From: Microvirga vignae
Lineage (GTDB): Bacteria; Pseudomonadota; Alphaproteobacteria; Rhizobiales; Beijerinckiaceae
Length of the DNA: 64,000 nt
NCBI RefSeq assembly: GCF_001017175.1
Contig: NZ_LCYG01000022.1
Span: 5,320 to 69,319 of the forward strand
Direction of reading: 5' to 3'
Both the position numbers and the translations under genes were made by a program. A model generated the notes under the pieces. The model did no database searches and was not told where the DNA came from. It saw nothing but the letters and a program-made list of their open reading frames with translations. Shown here in pieces: positions 42,360 through 52,487 of the stretch (position 1 is the first letter of the stretch; each line of letters starts with the position of its first letter).

Positions 42360-44309
42360 ATGATTGCTGTTCAAGCGCACGAGACGGCGCACGATAAGGA
42401 ACGCTTCCAGCTCCTCGTCGACGCCGTCACGGATTATGCCATTTACATGCTCGATCCCAGCGGCATCATCGCAAGTTGGAATTCCGGAGCCCAGCGCTTC
42501 AAGGGTTATGTCGAAAGCGAAATCCTCGGGGAGCATTTCTCCCGCTTCTACACGGAGGAGGACCGCGCCGCCGGCCTGCCCCAGCGCGTTCTCGAGACGG
42601 CCGCGCGGGAGGGCAAGTTCGAGACCGAAGCCTGGCGCGTGCGCAAGGACGGCACGCGGTTCTGGGCCCATGTGGTCATCGACCCGATCCGGGATGCCAA
42701 GGGCAACCTGCTCGGCTTTGCCAAGATCACCCGCGATCTCACCGAACGCCGCAAGGCCGAAGAGGCTCTCCGCGAAAGCGAGCAGCGCTTCAGGCTTCTG
42801 GTGCAGGGCGTGACTGATTACGCCATCTACATGCTCGATCCGGAAGGCTACGTCTCGAACTGGAACCCCGGTGCACAGCGCATCAAGGGCTACAGCGAAG
42901 ACGAGATCCGCGGGCAGCATTTCTCGCGTTTCTATACGGAAGAGGATCGTGCCACCGGCCTGCCACAGCGCGCACTCCAGATCGCACGGCGCGAAGGCAA
43001 GTTCGAAGCGGAAGGCTGGCGCCTGCGCAAGGACGGCACGCGGTTCTGGGCCAACGTCGTCATCGATCCGATTTACAACGACCAGAAGAGGCTGATTGGC
43101 TTCGCCAAGATCACGCGCGACATCACCGAGCGCCGCAACGCCGAGGAAGCCCTGGCACAGGCTCAGGCCGCTCTCTTCCAGTCGCAGAAGATGGAAACCG
43201 TCGGGCAGCTGACGGGGGGCATCGCGCATGACTTCAACAATCTGCTGACGATCATCGTCAACAATCTGGACCTGCTGACCCGCAGCGTGACCGGCGCCCG
43301 CGAGACCCGCCTCATCGAGAGCGCGCAACACGCCGCCGAGCGAGGCGCCCAGCTGACCCAGCAGCTGCTCGCCTTCTCGCGCCGCCAGCCGCTGCAGTCG
43401 GCACTGCACGATCCCGTCAGGTTGATCGAAGGTTTCGAGACGGTGTTGCGCCGCGCCTGCGGAGAGGCAGTGAACTTGCAGCTCTCCCTCCCCTCGCGGA
43501 TCAGCATGATCAATGTGGACGGTGCGCAGTTCGAGGCCGCGCTTCTCAACCTCGTGGTGAATGCGCGCGATGCCATGCCGGATGGCGGCGATCTGACGAT
43601 TGCCATCGGCGAAACCAATCTGACCGAGGATCGCGCTGCGATCCGGAGCATTCCTGCGGGACCCTATGTGGTCGTCACGGTTAAGGATACGGGCATGGGC
43701 ATGACGCCGGATGTTGCCTCGCGTGTCTTCGAACCCTTCTTCACCACGAAGGAAGTCGGCAAAGGCACAGGTCTTGGCCTGAGCCAAGTCTATGGCTTCA
43801 TCACCCAGTCAGGCGGCCATATCGAGGTGGACAGCACGCTTGGCCAAGGGACGACGATCACCATGCTGTTGCCTGCTCACGGCGAGGGACAGGAAACGGG
43901 CGACGAGGAGCAATCCGACACTGTGCGCCCCGCCCGCGACAGCGCCGGAACCGTGCTAATCGTCGAGGACGAGCCTGCCGTTCTGGAGGTGGCAACGGAG
44001 ATCTTCGACAGCCTGGGTTACGACGTGCTCACGGCGAAGGACGCTCTCGGCGCTATAGCAGTGCTGGAAACCGATACCCTCATCGACGTGCTGTTCAGCG
44101 ACGTGGTGATGCCCAACGGCATGAACGGTGTCGAGCTCTCTCGCAAAGCCCGCCAATTGCGGCCGCGGATCAAGGTTCTGCTCGCCTCCGGCTATCCTAT
44201 GTCGGCGCTGCCGTCGGAAGGGTTCGACAATGGCGTGTCCTTCATCAGCAAGCCCTATCGCTGGACGGAGCTGGCTGACAAGCTACGCTCGCTGCGCACC
44301 AGCACTTGA
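42360..44309 (+). CDS. Hybrid sensor histidine kinase with tandem PAS domains
   Basis: 649 aa cytoplasmic kinase without membrane segments. Two PAS domains (about residues 12-130 and 138-260) are close copies of each other (DYAIYMLDPSGIIASWNSGA against DYAIYMLDPEGYVSNWNPGA; ARKDGTRFW shared). Then HisKA with the phospho-histidine at about residue 290 (GGIAHDFNNLL), an HATPase with VKDTGMGMTPDVASRVFEPF, and a C-terminal receiver with the acceptor aspartate near residue 581 (DVLFSDVVMP). The receiver would send or store phosphate in a phosphorelay; the signal may be small ligands or redox, as for PAS. No response regulator is adjacent. ATG 42360 follows AAGGGA. Confidence 0.92.
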   Translation: MIAVQAHETAHDKERFQLLVDAVTDYAIYMLDPSGIIASWNSGAQRFKGYVESEILGEHFSRFYTEEDRAAGLPQRVLETAAREGKFETEAWRVRKDGTRFWAHVVIDPIRDAKGNLLGFAKITRDLTERRKAEEALRESEQRFRLLVQGVTDYAIYMLDPEGYVSNWNPGAQRIKGYSEDEIRGQHFSRFYTEEDRATGLPQRALQIARREGKFEAEGWRLRKDGTRFWANVVIDPIYNDQKRLIGFAKITRDITERRNAEEALAQAQAALFQSQKMETVGQLTGGIAHDFNNLLTIIVNNLDLLTRSVTGARETRLIESAQHAAERGAQLTQQLLAFSRRQPLQSALHDPVRLIEGFETVLRRACGEAVNLQLSLPSRISMINVDGAQFEAALLNLVVNARDAMPDGGDLTIAIGETNLTEDRAAIRSIPAGPYVVVTVKDTGMGMTPDVASRVFEPFFTTKEVGKGTGLGLSQVYGFITQSGGHIEVDSTLGQGTTITMLLPAHGEGQETGDEEQSDTVRPARDSAGTVLIVEDEPAVLEVATEIFDSLGYDVLTAKDALGAIAVLETDTLIDVLFSDVVMPNGMNGVELSRKARQLRPRIKVLLASGYPMSALPSEGFDNGVSFISKPYRWTELADKLRSLRTST

Positions 44310-44315
44310 GCCATT

Positions 44316-44350
44316 GATCCATCACCTTGATGGACTGGATCGGGTTTTTT
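44316..44350 (+). terminator. Intrinsic terminator after the hybrid kinase
   Basis: CCATCA and TGATGG (44319-44333) form a short stem, extended by GATCCA/TGGATC, followed by GGGTTTTTTG. It lies within 10 bp of the kinase stop codon. Confidence 0.65.
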
Positions 44351-44409
44351 GATTGGTCCTGCCTGCACTTTCGTGTCTAGCATTCCCGTCACACCGGAAT
44401 GGGAATGCC

Positions 44410-45045
44410 ATGTATCAGCCGCCGCATTTTCGTGAAGATCGCCTTGAGGTCCAGCACGCGCTCATCAAGGCGCATCCGCTTGGGCTGCTCGTGACCCATG
44501 GCAGCACAGGCCTCCTCGCCAATCCCACTCCCTTCGTGCTGGATGCGACGGCCTCGCCCCATGGCACCTTGCGGGCTCATCTCTCCCGCGCCAATCCGCA
44601 ATGGCGCGACTTCGATCCTGATCAGGAGGCGCTTGTGGTCTTTCAGGGCACGGAAACCTACATCACGCCGTCCTGGTATGAGGCCAAGCGCGAGCACGGC
44701 AAGGTCGTGCCGACCTGGAACTACGCCATCGTGCAGACTTACGGGCGGATGCGGGTCATGGACGGTTCCGACTGGCTCCTGAAACAAATCACGGCCATGA
44801 CCTCGGCTCAGGAATCAACACGAGCCGAGCCCTGGGCCGTGAACGATGCACCAGCCGATTTCCTGGCCGCGCAGCTGAAAGGCATCGTGGGCGTGGAGAT
44901 CGAGATCACGCGGATCGAAGGCAAGTGGAAGGTGAGCCAGAACCGCAGCGAGGCCGACCGCAGAGGCGTTGCCACGGGACTGCGCACCCTGGGTGATGAG
45001 GGCGCCCGCCACATGGCGGATCTGGTCGACAAGCGAGGGGCATGA
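44410..45045 (+). CDS. PaiB-like FMN-binding negative regulator
   Basis: 211 aa. MYQPPHFREDRLEVQHALIK is the standard PaiB beginning (MYxPxHFxE), then HGSTGLLANPTPFVLDA, HLSRANPQWRD and PSWYEAKREHGKVVPTWNYA, all conserved in the FMN-binding split-barrel family. Bacillus PaiB with PaiA controls sporulation and protease genes; here the downstream gene, overlapping by 4 bp, encodes a GNAT acetyltransferase, as PaiA is one. The functional link is inferred from this. Confidence 0.9.
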   Translation: MYQPPHFREDRLEVQHALIKAHPLGLLVTHGSTGLLANPTPFVLDATASPHGTLRAHLSRANPQWRDFDPDQEALVVFQGTETYITPSWYEAKREHGKVVPTWNYAIVQTYGRMRVMDGSDWLLKQITAMTSAQESTRAEPWAVNDAPADFLAAQLKGIVGVEIEITRIEGKWKVSQNRSEADRRGVATGLRTLGDEGARHMADLVDKRGA

Positions 45046-45497
45046 TGCAGATCATTCCCTCCGATCTTCAATCCCTGAATGCATGGGCGGCTCTTCGGAA
45101 GGAGCTATGGCCTGATACAGACTTGGCTGAGCATACCCTGGAAGCAGAAGCCATCCTCCATAATCCGCAGCAAGCCGTCGCCTTTCTGGCTTATGATGCA
45201 AAAGCTGCCGCGATAGCCTTCGCCGAGGTGGCGCTGCGCCGCGATTATGTGAATGGCTGCACTACGTCTCCGGTCGCTTTCCTGGAAGGGATTTACGTTC
45301 GTCCGGCGTACCGGAAACGGGGCATCGCCCGCCTCCTTTGCAAGGCTGTGGAGGATTGGGCCAGGGGCCTTGGCTGCCAGGAGCTTGCCTCCGACGTGGA
45401 GATCCACAACGAGATCTCCCAAAGCATGCATGTCGCCGTCGGCTTCGAGGAAACCGAGCGGGTCGTCTATTACCGAAAGCCCCTCCGCTCTCGTTGA
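45042..45497 (+). CDS. GNAT acetyltransferase, AAC(6')-like
   Basis: 151 aa. The best-matching pattern I know is that of aminoglycoside 6'-N-acetyltransferases: RKELWPDTDLAEHTLEAEAI early, then AEVALRRDYVNGCTTSPVAF LEGIYVRPAYRKRGIARLLC in the acetyl-CoA site, ASDVEIHNEISQSMHVAVGF and the end EETERVVYYRK. GFEETERVVYxRK and DYVNGC are characteristic of that group. ATG overlaps the stop of the paiB-like gene (ATGA). It could transfer acetyl to other amines; resistance cannot be concluded from sequence alone. Confidence 0.78.
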   Translation: MMQIIPSDLQSLNAWAALRKELWPDTDLAEHTLEAEAILHNPQQAVAFLAYDAKAAAIAFAEVALRRDYVNGCTTSPVAFLEGIYVRPAYRKRGIARLLCKAVEDWARGLGCQELASDVEIHNEISQSMHVAVGFEETERVVYYRKPLRSR

Positions 45498-45554
45498 CGA
45501 TTTCAGATTGCGGAGACCTTTCCGTTTTCGCTTAAGGCCGCTACACCTCATGCC

Positions 45555-46298
45555 ATGACCGACGGACTGATCCTTCACCCTGACAACAAGCACCGCTGCT
45601 GGTGGCCCGGCACGGACCCTTTCTACGTCGCCTATCACGACAACGAATGGGGCGTGCCCGAATTCGATGACCGGGCTCTCTTCGAGAAGCTCATTCTCGA
45701 CGGCTTCCAGGCAGGCCTGTCCTGGATCACGATCCTGCGCAAGCGCGAGAACTTTCGGACGGCTTTTGCGGGTTTCGAGCCCGAGAAGATCGTCCGGTTC
45801 GATCAGGCAAAGGTCGAAGCGCTGATGCTCGACCAAGGCATCGTGCGCAACCGCGCCAAGATCGAAGCGACGATCGCAGGCGCGCGCGCATGGCTCAGCC
45901 TTCAGGAGCGCGGCGGCTTTTCGAACTTCCTCTGGAATTTCATCGACGGCCGTCCGGTCCAGAACAACCTGAAGAGCCGGAGCGACGTGCAGGCGGAAAC
46001 GGACGTGTCGAAGCGCATCTCGAAGGCGCTGCGAGCGGAAGGGTTCAACTTCGTCGGCCCCACCATCGTCTATGCCTTCATGCAGGCTGTGGGCATGGTG
46101 AACGATCACCTCGTCGGCTGCTACCGCCATGCGGAATGCGCAGCCATGGCGCATCGTGCGGACCCGAAGGGCCGCGCCAGCGAAAAGTGGCCCCGGTTGT
46201 CCGCTCCTAACGATGCGCCACATTCAAACGAGAGCATCGGATCAACCCCAAAAGGGGCCTCCACTTTTGGATCCGATGCTCCGGCCGAGAAACCGTAA
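45555..46298 (+). CDS. tag: DNA-3-methyladenine glycosylase I (Tag) with repeat-derived tail
   Basis: 247 aa, about 50 longer than usual. Base-excision enzyme removing 3-methyladenine. RCWWPGTDPFYVAYHDNEWG is the family start, FEKLILDGFQAGLSWITILR the catalytic core, NFVGPTIVYAFMQAVGMVND then HLVGCYRHAEC the end of the conserved region with zinc-type Cys/His. From about residue 198 the frame runs through a copy of the AGAGCATCGG-type repeat and stops after DAPAEKP, so the last ~50 residues come from the repeat. The HD-domain gene starts right after the stop. Confidence 0.92.
   Translation: MTDGLILHPDNKHRCWWPGTDPFYVAYHDNEWGVPEFDDRALFEKLILDGFQAGLSWITILRKRENFRTAFAGFEPEKIVRFDQAKVEALMLDQGIVRNRAKIEATIAGARAWLSLQERGGFSNFLWNFIDGRPVQNNLKSRSDVQAETDVSKRISKALRAEGFNFVGPTIVYAFMQAVGMVNDHLVGCYRHAECAAMAHRADPKGRASEKWPRLSAPNDAPHSNESIGSTPKGASTFGSDAPAEKP
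46149..46282. repeat. AGAGCATCGG-type repeat, copy 7 (inside tag)
   Basis: GGCGCATCGTGCGGACCCGA to CTAACGATGCGCC and GAGAGCATCGGATCAACCCC to GGATCCGATGCTCC. The copy carries extra bases in the left half. Its whole length is open in the tag frame. Confidence 0.8.
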
Positions 46299-46889
46299 AT
46301 GGCGAAGGAACCTCGCGTCTGGCAGCGGATGCTCTCGGGCCGCCGCCTCAACCTGCTCGATCCCTCGCCCCTCGACGTCGAACTCGACGACATCGCGCAT
46401 GGCCTTGCGCGCGTGGCGCGCTGGAACGGGCAGACCATCGGCGGCCACATCTTCTCGGTGGCGCAGCACTCTCTTCTCGTCGAGGCCATTGCCGATCATC
46501 TCGATCCCGAGATGCCGCGCACCACGCGCCTTGCGGTCTTGCTGCACGATGCGCCGGAATACGTGATCGGCGACATCATCTCGCCCTTCAAGGCCGTGAT
46601 CGGCGATGCGTACAAAGCCATCGAAGCGGGATTGCTCGGCGCGATCCATCTCCACTTCGGATTGCCTGCAGCGCCGAGCACTGTGCTGAAGCGCTTCATC
46701 AAGCAGGCGGACCGACAGGCTGCGTTTCTCGAAGCGACGCATCTCGCAGGTTTCGGTCGCGAGGAAGCGATCAAGTTCTTCGGTCGCCCCGTACCTCTGC
46801 CCCGCAGCGTTCACGCACTTCTTGAGCCCTGGCCCGTGGCGCAAGCCGAGGAGCGCTTCCGCGAGCGCGTTCTCACTGTCATCGCGTGA
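46299..46889 (+). CDS. HD-domain phosphohydrolase (YfbR-like)
   Basis: 196 aa. An HD domain: HSLLVEAIADHLDPEMPRTT, then LAVLLHDAPEYVIGDIISPF with the HD pair, and ADRQAAFLEATHLAGFG. The arrangement is like YfbR 5'-nucleotidases, acting on deoxynucleoside monophosphates, but it could be another HD hydrolase. It begins directly after the tag stop, ahead of the phosphatase, so the genes form an operon. Confidence 0.8.
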   Translation: MAKEPRVWQRMLSGRRLNLLDPSPLDVELDDIAHGLARVARWNGQTIGGHIFSVAQHSLLVEAIADHLDPEMPRTTRLAVLLHDAPEYVIGDIISPFKAVIGDAYKAIEAGLLGAIHLHFGLPAAPSTVLKRFIKQADRQAAFLEATHLAGFGREEAIKFFGRPVPLPRSVHALLEPWPVAQAEERFRERVLTVIA

Positions 46890-46897
46890 GAAGGCTC

Positions 46898-47416
46898 ATG
46901 CCGACACTGCACGTCTGTCCCCTCTCCCGCCTGCACGACACGATTTCAGCGATCAATCCGAGCCACGTCGTGAGCCTCATGGGCGTGGGCACGACAGTGG
47001 AGCGGCCTGTCTCCATCGCGCCGGACCGACACCTCTTCATCGGCGTGAGCGACATCGTGGAACCGCTGGAGGGACATGTGCTGGCGGAACCCGAGCATAT
47101 GGAGAAGCTTCTCGCCTTCATCCGGGCCTGGGACCGGACAAGCCCCCTGCTCTTTCATTGCTGGGCCGGGATCAGTCGCTCGACGGCGGCGGCTTATATC
47201 ACAGCCTGCGCCTTGGCGCCTGAGCGGGACGAGCCAGAACTAGCCCTAGCCCTTCGGCAAGCCGCCCCCGCAGCCACGCCGAACGCACGTTTCGTCGCGC
47301 TCGCCGACGATCTTCTCGGTCGACAGGGCCGCATGGTGGAGGCCATCCGCGCCATTGGCCGGGGAACGGAGGCTATGGAGGGCACGCCCTTCATGTTACA
47401 GCTTAACAGGGGCTAG
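46898..47416 (+). CDS. Dual-specificity/tyrosine phosphatase-like protein
   Basis: 172 aa from ATG 46898; a GTG at 46886, overlapping the previous stop, is possible. The P-loop HCWAGISRSTAAAYITACAL has the catalytic Cys and Arg (HCxxGxxRS). It starts LHVCPLSRLHDTISAINPSH, the short beta-strand set of this family. Such proteins are common beside HD genes in alphaproteobacteria as I recall. Substrate unknown. Confidence 0.82.
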   Translation: MPTLHVCPLSRLHDTISAINPSHVVSLMGVGTTVERPVSIAPDRHLFIGVSDIVEPLEGHVLAEPEHMEKLLAFIRAWDRTSPLLFHCWAGISRSTAAAYITACALAPERDEPELALALRQAAPAATPNARFVALADDLLGRQGRMVEAIRAIGRGTEAMEGTPFMLQLNRG

Positions 47417-47469
47417 CACGATTCCGCCTGTGCGATGGCTGCCCCGATTGTGAATGCGAGGGCCTCTTC

Positions 47470-50175
47470 GTGGACGACGTGCTGTTCGGTTTTGCCATCC
47501 TTCTGGCTGCTCTCATCGGGATCGGCACCCCCGTCGCCGCACTCCTCGGCCTGATCTTCGCCATGCGAGCCCGCCGGGACCTTCATCGCATCGAGCTTCG
47601 TCTGGACCGGCTGGAGACGGAAATGCGCACGGCTCCAAGGCCGAGCGATCTGGCGGCGGAGCAAGCACCCGCGCCCGCTCCAGAGCCTATCCCCGCTCAA
47701 CCGGCCGAGGCAGCCCCGCCAGAGCCCGAAGCACCCAAGCCGACTTCCGTTCCGCCGATCCCCGCGACTGCAATCCAGCCCGTTCCGCCCCGCCAAGGCT
47801 TCGAGGAAAAGCTCGGCTCCCGTTGGGCCGTGTGGGTCGGTGGCGTGGCGCTGGCGCTCGGCGGCATCTTCCTCGTGCGCTATTCCATCGACCAGAACCT
47901 GCTCACCCCGCAGACCCGCGTCGCCCTCGGAATCCTCTTCGCGCTCGCCCTCATCGGCGCAGGCGAATGGATGCGCCGTCGCGCAAGCCGCTTCGGCCTG
48001 CTCGGCATCCCCAGCGCCAACGTACCGAGCATCCTTACCGCCGCCGGCACCTGTACGGCCTTCGCCTCGGCCTACGCCGCGTACGCCCTCTATGGCCTGA
48101 TCGGACCCGGAACGACCTTTGTGCTCCTTGGTCTGATCGCGGTTCTCGCGATGGTCGCCTCGACACTCCATGGTCCCACGCTGGCGGCTCTCGGCCTTCT
48201 CGGCGCCATGGGAAGCCCGCTTCTCGTCTCATCGGACAGGCCGCAGCCTTGGGCGCTCGTGATCTATCTCGCCTTCGTGGTGCTGCCCGCCTATGGCGTC
48301 GCGCGGTTGCGGTTTTGGCGCTGGCTCGCTCTGGCAGGCTCAGTGGGTGTGCTGCTCTGGGCTGCGCCGATCTTCTTCATCGACGGATCGAACGTATTGC
48401 CGGCCATGGTGCATCTGGTGCTCCAGGCAGGCCTTGCCGCCGTCTTTCTCGCAATTGATCCCTACCGCCACATTCCAGATACCGAGGCGCGGATCGACAG
48501 GGCTGCGAGCGCGGTGCTCCTCGCCTTCGCCTTTGCCGGAATCGTCGTGACGAGTTCGGTCTATACAGGTGACGGGCGATCGGTCTTCGTGGCAGCCATG
48601 GTGCTCGTCCTGCTGGCAGCAGGCATACGCATTGCCTCGATCTCAACAGCCGCTACCAGTGCGGCACTGCTGGCAGCGGGGGCCCTGTTGATCTGGCCGC
48701 TCGCCACCGAGATCGGTGGCGAGCCTGAAAACCTGTTCTACCGGAGCGGCGATGTTTTCGCGGTCCGCCCCTATGCCCTCGACACTTATCTTGTTCTGGG
48801 CGCGCTGCTGCCGACCGTCATCGCCGGTACGTCCCTGCTGCGGCTGTCGCGCTCTCAGGGCCTGCGCCTGCCGGTCGCCGCCTGGTATGCGGTGGCGGCG
48901 AGCGTAGGGCCGCTGCTCGCCCTGGTCGCCGCCTATTGGCGCGTGACCGAGTTCGAGCGCAGCCTCTCCTTCGCTCTCGTTGCGGGCGTTCTGGCGCTCG
49001 CCTTCGTGCTGGCCTCGCAATGGCTCATGCGCGGCGGGAGAGCGGAAGAGGATTCCGCCATTCGCCTCGGCCTCGGCGCCACAGCCTCGGCGGCTTTGGG
49101 AGCCGTGGCTCTCGGCCTGACCTTCACCCTGGAGAAGGGCATGCTGACGGTGGCCTTCGCGCTGATGGCTTTCGGAAACGCCTGGGTCGCGAACCGCATT
49201 GCCATCCCGGCCCTGCGCTATGCGGTGGGCGTCATCGGCCTCATCGTGCTGGGTCGCCTGATCTGGGATCCCACCATCGTGGGCGGCGATCCGGGACCTG
49301 TCATCGTCAATTGGCTTCTCTGGGGCTATGGCGTTCCCGCCGTGGCGTTCTGGCTGGCGAGCCGCCTTCTGGAGCGGACCGGACGCGACCGTATCGTCCA
49401 GTTTACTGAGAGCCTCAGCATCGTCTTCGCGGTGTTCCTGGTCTTCTTCGAGATCCGGCACGCCCTTCACGCAGGCGACCCGTTGGCGGCCGATTTCAGC
49501 TTCCTGGAGGCCGGCCTGATTGCGACGGAAAGTCTCGCTTTCGCGATCCTGCTGACGCGCTTGGATATTCGGAGGGCCGACCCGGTCTACCGATGGGGCT
49601 CCCTGATCTTCAAGGTCGTCTCCTTCGCGCTGTCCGGCATCGGACTGCTCGTGATCGAAAACCCACTTCTGACCAATGACGCGATCACAGGCGGCATCCT
49701 CTTCAACAGCCTGATCCTGGCCTACCTCCTGCCCTCGATCCTGGCAGGCGGGCTGGCCTATGTGGAGCGCGATGCCCGCCCCCGCTACTACGTCATCGCC
49801 TCCGCTACCTTAAGTCTCCTCCTGCAATGGGCTTATGTGGCCTTGGAAATCCGGCGGGTCTTCCAAGGTCCGAACCTGGGCTTTTTCTGGCGCAGGTTCA
49901 CCCAGGGCGAGCAGTGGAGCTACTCGGTCGCCCTCCTCGTCATCGGCATCGCGCTGCTGGGCTTTGGAATCAGCCGCGATAACCGCTTTGCGCGCATTGC
50001 CTCGGCGGTTTATCTTGTGCTGGCCGTTCTGAAGGTATTCATCATCGACCTGGCCAACTTGGACGGCGTGATGCGGGCCCTGTCATTTATTGGCCTCGGG
50101 CTTGTTCTCATCGGCATCGGTCTCGTTTATCAGAGATTCCTCGTCCGCCGGCCGGGCAACGCCGCAATCTCGTGA
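47470..50175 (+). CDS. DUF2339 domain-containing multi-span membrane protein
   Basis: 901 aa, one of the largest proteins here. A membrane helix at the N-terminus ([20 protein letters not shown]), a Pro/Glu-rich linker to about residue 110, [32 protein letters not shown] as the conserved DUF2339 start, and then some 25 hydrophobic helices to the C-terminus. The start is GTG 47470 with GAGGG upstream. Its role is unknown; it is an inner-membrane protein of Gram-negative bacteria. Confidence 0.9.
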   Translation: MDDVLFGFAILLAALIGIGTPVAALLGLIFAMRARRDLHRIELRLDRLETEMRTAPRPSDLAAEQAPAPAPEPIPAQPAEAAPPEPEAPKPTSVPPIPATAIQPVPPRQGFEEKLGSRWAVWVGGVALALGGIFLVRYSIDQNLLTPQTRVALGILFALALIGAGEWMRRRASRFGLLGIPSANVPSILTAAGTCTAFASAYAAYALYGLIGPGTTFVLLGLIAVLAMVASTLHGPTLAALGLLGAMGSPLLVSSDRPQPWALVIYLAFVVLPAYGVARLRFWRWLALAGSVGVLLWAAPIFFIDGSNVLPAMVHLVLQAGLAAVFLAIDPYRHIPDTEARIDRAASAVLLAFAFAGIVVTSSVYTGDGRSVFVAAMVLVLLAAGIRIASISTAATSAALLAAGALLIWPLATEIGGEPENLFYRSGDVFAVRPYALDTYLVLGALLPTVIAGTSLLRLSRSQGLRLPVAAWYAVAASVGPLLALVAAYWRVTEFERSLSFALVAGVLALAFVLASQWLMRGGRAEEDSAIRLGLGATASAALGAVALGLTFTLEKGMLTVAFALMAFGNAWVANRIAIPALRYAVGVIGLIVLGRLIWDPTIVGGDPGPVIVNWLLWGYGVPAVAFWLASRLLERTGRDRIVQFTESLSIVFAVFLVFFEIRHALHAGDPLAADFSFLEAGLIATESLAFAILLTRLDIRRADPVYRWGSLIFKVVSFALSGIGLLVIENPLLTNDAITGGILFNSLILAYLLPSILAGGLAYVERDARPRYYVIASATLSLLLQWAYVALEIRRVFQGPNLGFFWRRFTQGEQWSYSVALLVIGIALLGFGISRDNRFARIASAVYLVLAVLKVFIIDLANLDGVMRALSFIGLGLVLIGIGLVYQRFLVRRPGNAAIS

Positions 50176-50213
50176 GGAGAGCGGTCCAACAACGATTTTT
50201 GACGGATAGCTGC

Positions 50214-50462
50214 ATGACCGACACCACTTCCATCAAGACCCTCCCCTTCGAGAAGGCCCTGGCCGAGCTGGAGGAGATCGTGCGGCGTCTCGAGCGCGGC
50301 GATGTGCCCCTCGAGGATTCGATTGCCATTTACGAGCGCGGCGAGGCCCTGAAGAAGCATTGCGAGCAGCTTCTGAAGAAAGCCGAGGCCCGGATCGAGA
50401 AGATCACCATCGGCCCGGATGGGGCAGCCTCCGGCACGGCCCCGCTGGACGTGGCGGAATAA
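50214..50462 (+). CDS. xseB: Exodeoxyribonuclease VII small subunit
   Basis: 82 aa. [40 protein letters not shown] with C and the end KAEARIEKI is the standard XseB layout. It binds XseA to form the single-strand-specific exonuclease; xseA is not in this window. Start ATG 50214 lies after GACGGATAGCTGC; the upstream in-frame start at 50172 is not needed. Precedes dxs, the usual alphaproteobacterial order. Confidence 0.95.
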   Translation: MTDTTSIKTLPFEKALAELEEIVRRLERGDVPLEDSIAIYERGEALKKHCEQLLKKAEARIEKITIGPDGAASGTAPLDVAE

Positions 50463-50556
50463 GGCAAAGATTCAAAGGCAAAAGGTCGGGCCCCGGTTTG
50501 ACCCTGCCTCCTGCAATCCCTATGTCCAAGTTTGAACGGCCTTCGGCTAACCCCTG

Positions 50557-52476
50557 GTGAGAGTAACCTTGTCCACACCTCTCCTCGACACCATCAAGAC
50601 CCCGGAAGATCTCCGCCAGCTCCCCGAGAACCAGCTGAAGCAGGTGGCGGACGAGCTGCGCACGGAGACGATCAGCGCCGTGTCCGTCACTGGCGGACAC
50701 CTTGGCGCGGGCCTTGGCGTGGTTGAGCTGACCGTGGCGCTCCACTATGTGTTCGATACGCCCCGCGACCGGCTGATCTGGGACGTGGGGCATCAGGCCT
50801 ATCCGCACAAGATCCTCACCGGCCGGCGCGACCGCATTCGAACGCTCCGTCAGGCGGGGGGCCTGTCCGGCTTCACCAAGCGCTCGGAAAGCGAATACGA
50901 CCCCTTCGGCGCGGCCCATTCCTCGACCTCGATCTCGGCCGGCCTCGGCATGGCCGTGGCGCGGGATCTCGAGGGCAACCAGAACAATGTGATCGCCGTG
51001 ATCGGTGACGGCGCCATGTCGGCGGGTATGGCCTATGAAGCCATGAACAACGCGGGCGCCATGCATTCGCGCCTGATCGTGATCCTCAACGACAACGACA
51101 TGTCGATTGCGCCGCCCACCGGCGCCATGTCGTCCTATCTCGCCCGCCTCGTCTCCGGCGGCACCTATCGCGGTATCCGCGAGACGGCGAAGCAGCTGGC
51201 GAAAAGGCTGCCGAAGTTCTTTTACGACAAAGCCGCCAAGGCCGAGGAATTCGCCCGCGGTTTCTGGACCGGCGGGACGATGTTCGAGGAGCTCGGCTTC
51301 TATTATGTCGGCCCCATCGACGGTCACAATCTCGACCACCTGCTGCCGATCCTGAAGAACGTGCGTGACTCGGAGACCGGTCCGATTCTTGTTCACGTGG
51401 TGACGCAGAAGGGCAAGGGATACGCGCCGGCTGAAGCCGCCGCCGACAAGTATCACGGCGTCGTCACCTTCGACGTGGTGACGGGTGCGCAGGCAAAGCC
51501 CAAGGCCAATGCGCCCTCCTACACCAAGGTGTTCGGCGAAAGCCTGATCAAGGAAGCGCACAAGGACGACAAGATCGTCGCCGTCACGGCGGCGATGCCG
51601 ACCGGCACAGGCATCGATCTCTTCGGCAAGGAATTTCCCACCCGCACCTTCGATGTGGGCATCGCCGAGCAGCATGCGGTGACATTTGCCGCCGGCATGG
51701 CGACGGAAGGCTACAAGCCCTTCTGCGCGATCTATTCCACCTTCCTGCAGCGTGCCTACGATCAGGTCGTGCACGATGTGGCGATCCAGAATCTGCCGGT
51801 GCGCTTCGCGCTCGACCGCGCGGGCCTCGTCGGTGCGGACGGGCCGACGCATGCAGGCTCCTTTGATGTCGCCTATCTCGGCTGCATCCCGAACATGGTG
51901 ATCATGGCAGCAAGCGATGAGGCGGAACTGGTGCACATGGTCGCTACCGCTGCCGCTTACGACGATGGCCCCATCGCCTTCCGCTATCCGCGTGGCGAAG
52001 GCGTTGGCGTCGACATGCCGGAGCACGGCGTTCCGCTGGCGATCGGCAAGGGCCGTATCGTGAAGGAAGGCAGCCGCGTCGCCATTCTCTCGCTCGGCAC
52101 GCGCCTCGCCGAAGCGCTGAGGGCTGCGGAAGAGCTCGATGCTCGCGGCCTCTCCACGACTGTGGCCGATGCCCGCTTCGCCAAGCCTCTGGATGAAAAG
52201 ATGATCCTGAAGCTCGCGCGCGAGCATGAGGTTCTCATCACGGTGGAGGAAGGCTCCATCGGCGGTTTCGGCTCCTACGTGATGCAGCTTCTCGCCGACA
52301 AGGGTGCGCTCGATCGCGGCACGCTGAAACTGCGCTCCATGGTGCTGCCCGACACTTATCAGGATCACGACAAGCCGGAGCGCATGTATGCCAAGGCAGG
52401 CCTCGATGCGGCCGGCATCGTGACCAAGGTGTTCGAGGCTCTCGGCCAGGAAGAGAGCCGCAAGGCAAGGGCATAA
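50557..52476 (+). CDS. dxs: 1-deoxy-D-xylulose-5-phosphate synthase
   Basis: 639 aa thiamin-diphosphate enzyme; first step of the MEP isoprenoid pathway. [20 protein letters not shown] and [17 protein letters not shown] are the conserved N-terminal parts, [18 protein letters not shown] with NDND the cofactor site, and [20 protein letters not shown] the pyruvate/GAP-binding part; [15 protein letters not shown]-like [13 protein letters not shown] is present. The start is GTG 50557. Follows xseB by 94 bp. Confidence 0.97.
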   Translation: MRVTLSTPLLDTIKTPEDLRQLPENQLKQVADELRTETISAVSVTGGHLGAGLGVVELTVALHYVFDTPRDRLIWDVGHQAYPHKILTGRRDRIRTLRQAGGLSGFTKRSESEYDPFGAAHSSTSISAGLGMAVARDLEGNQNNVIAVIGDGAMSAGMAYEAMNNAGAMHSRLIVILNDNDMSIAPPTGAMSSYLARLVSGGTYRGIRETAKQLAKRLPKFFYDKAAKAEEFARGFWTGGTMFEELGFYYVGPIDGHNLDHLLPILKNVRDSETGPILVHVVTQKGKGYAPAEAAADKYHGVVTFDVVTGAQAKPKANAPSYTKVFGESLIKEAHKDDKIVAVTAAMPTGTGIDLFGKEFPTRTFDVGIAEQHAVTFAAGMATEGYKPFCAIYSTFLQRAYDQVVHDVAIQNLPVRFALDRAGLVGADGPTHAGSFDVAYLGCIPNMVIMAASDEAELVHMVATAAAYDDGPIAFRYPRGEGVGVDMPEHGVPLAIGKGRIVKEGSRVAILSLGTRLAEALRAAEELDARGLSTTVADARFAKPLDEKMILKLAREHEVLITVEEGSIGGFGSYVMQLLADKGALDRGTLKLRSMVLPDTYQDHDKPERMYAKAGLDAAGIVTKVFEALGQEESRKARA

Positions 52477-52487
52477 CAACTCACCAC

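Noticed and set aside
50404-52479. 691-codon minus-strand frame opposite dxs
   Set aside because: Antisense shadow: dxs is fully recognisable on the plus strand.
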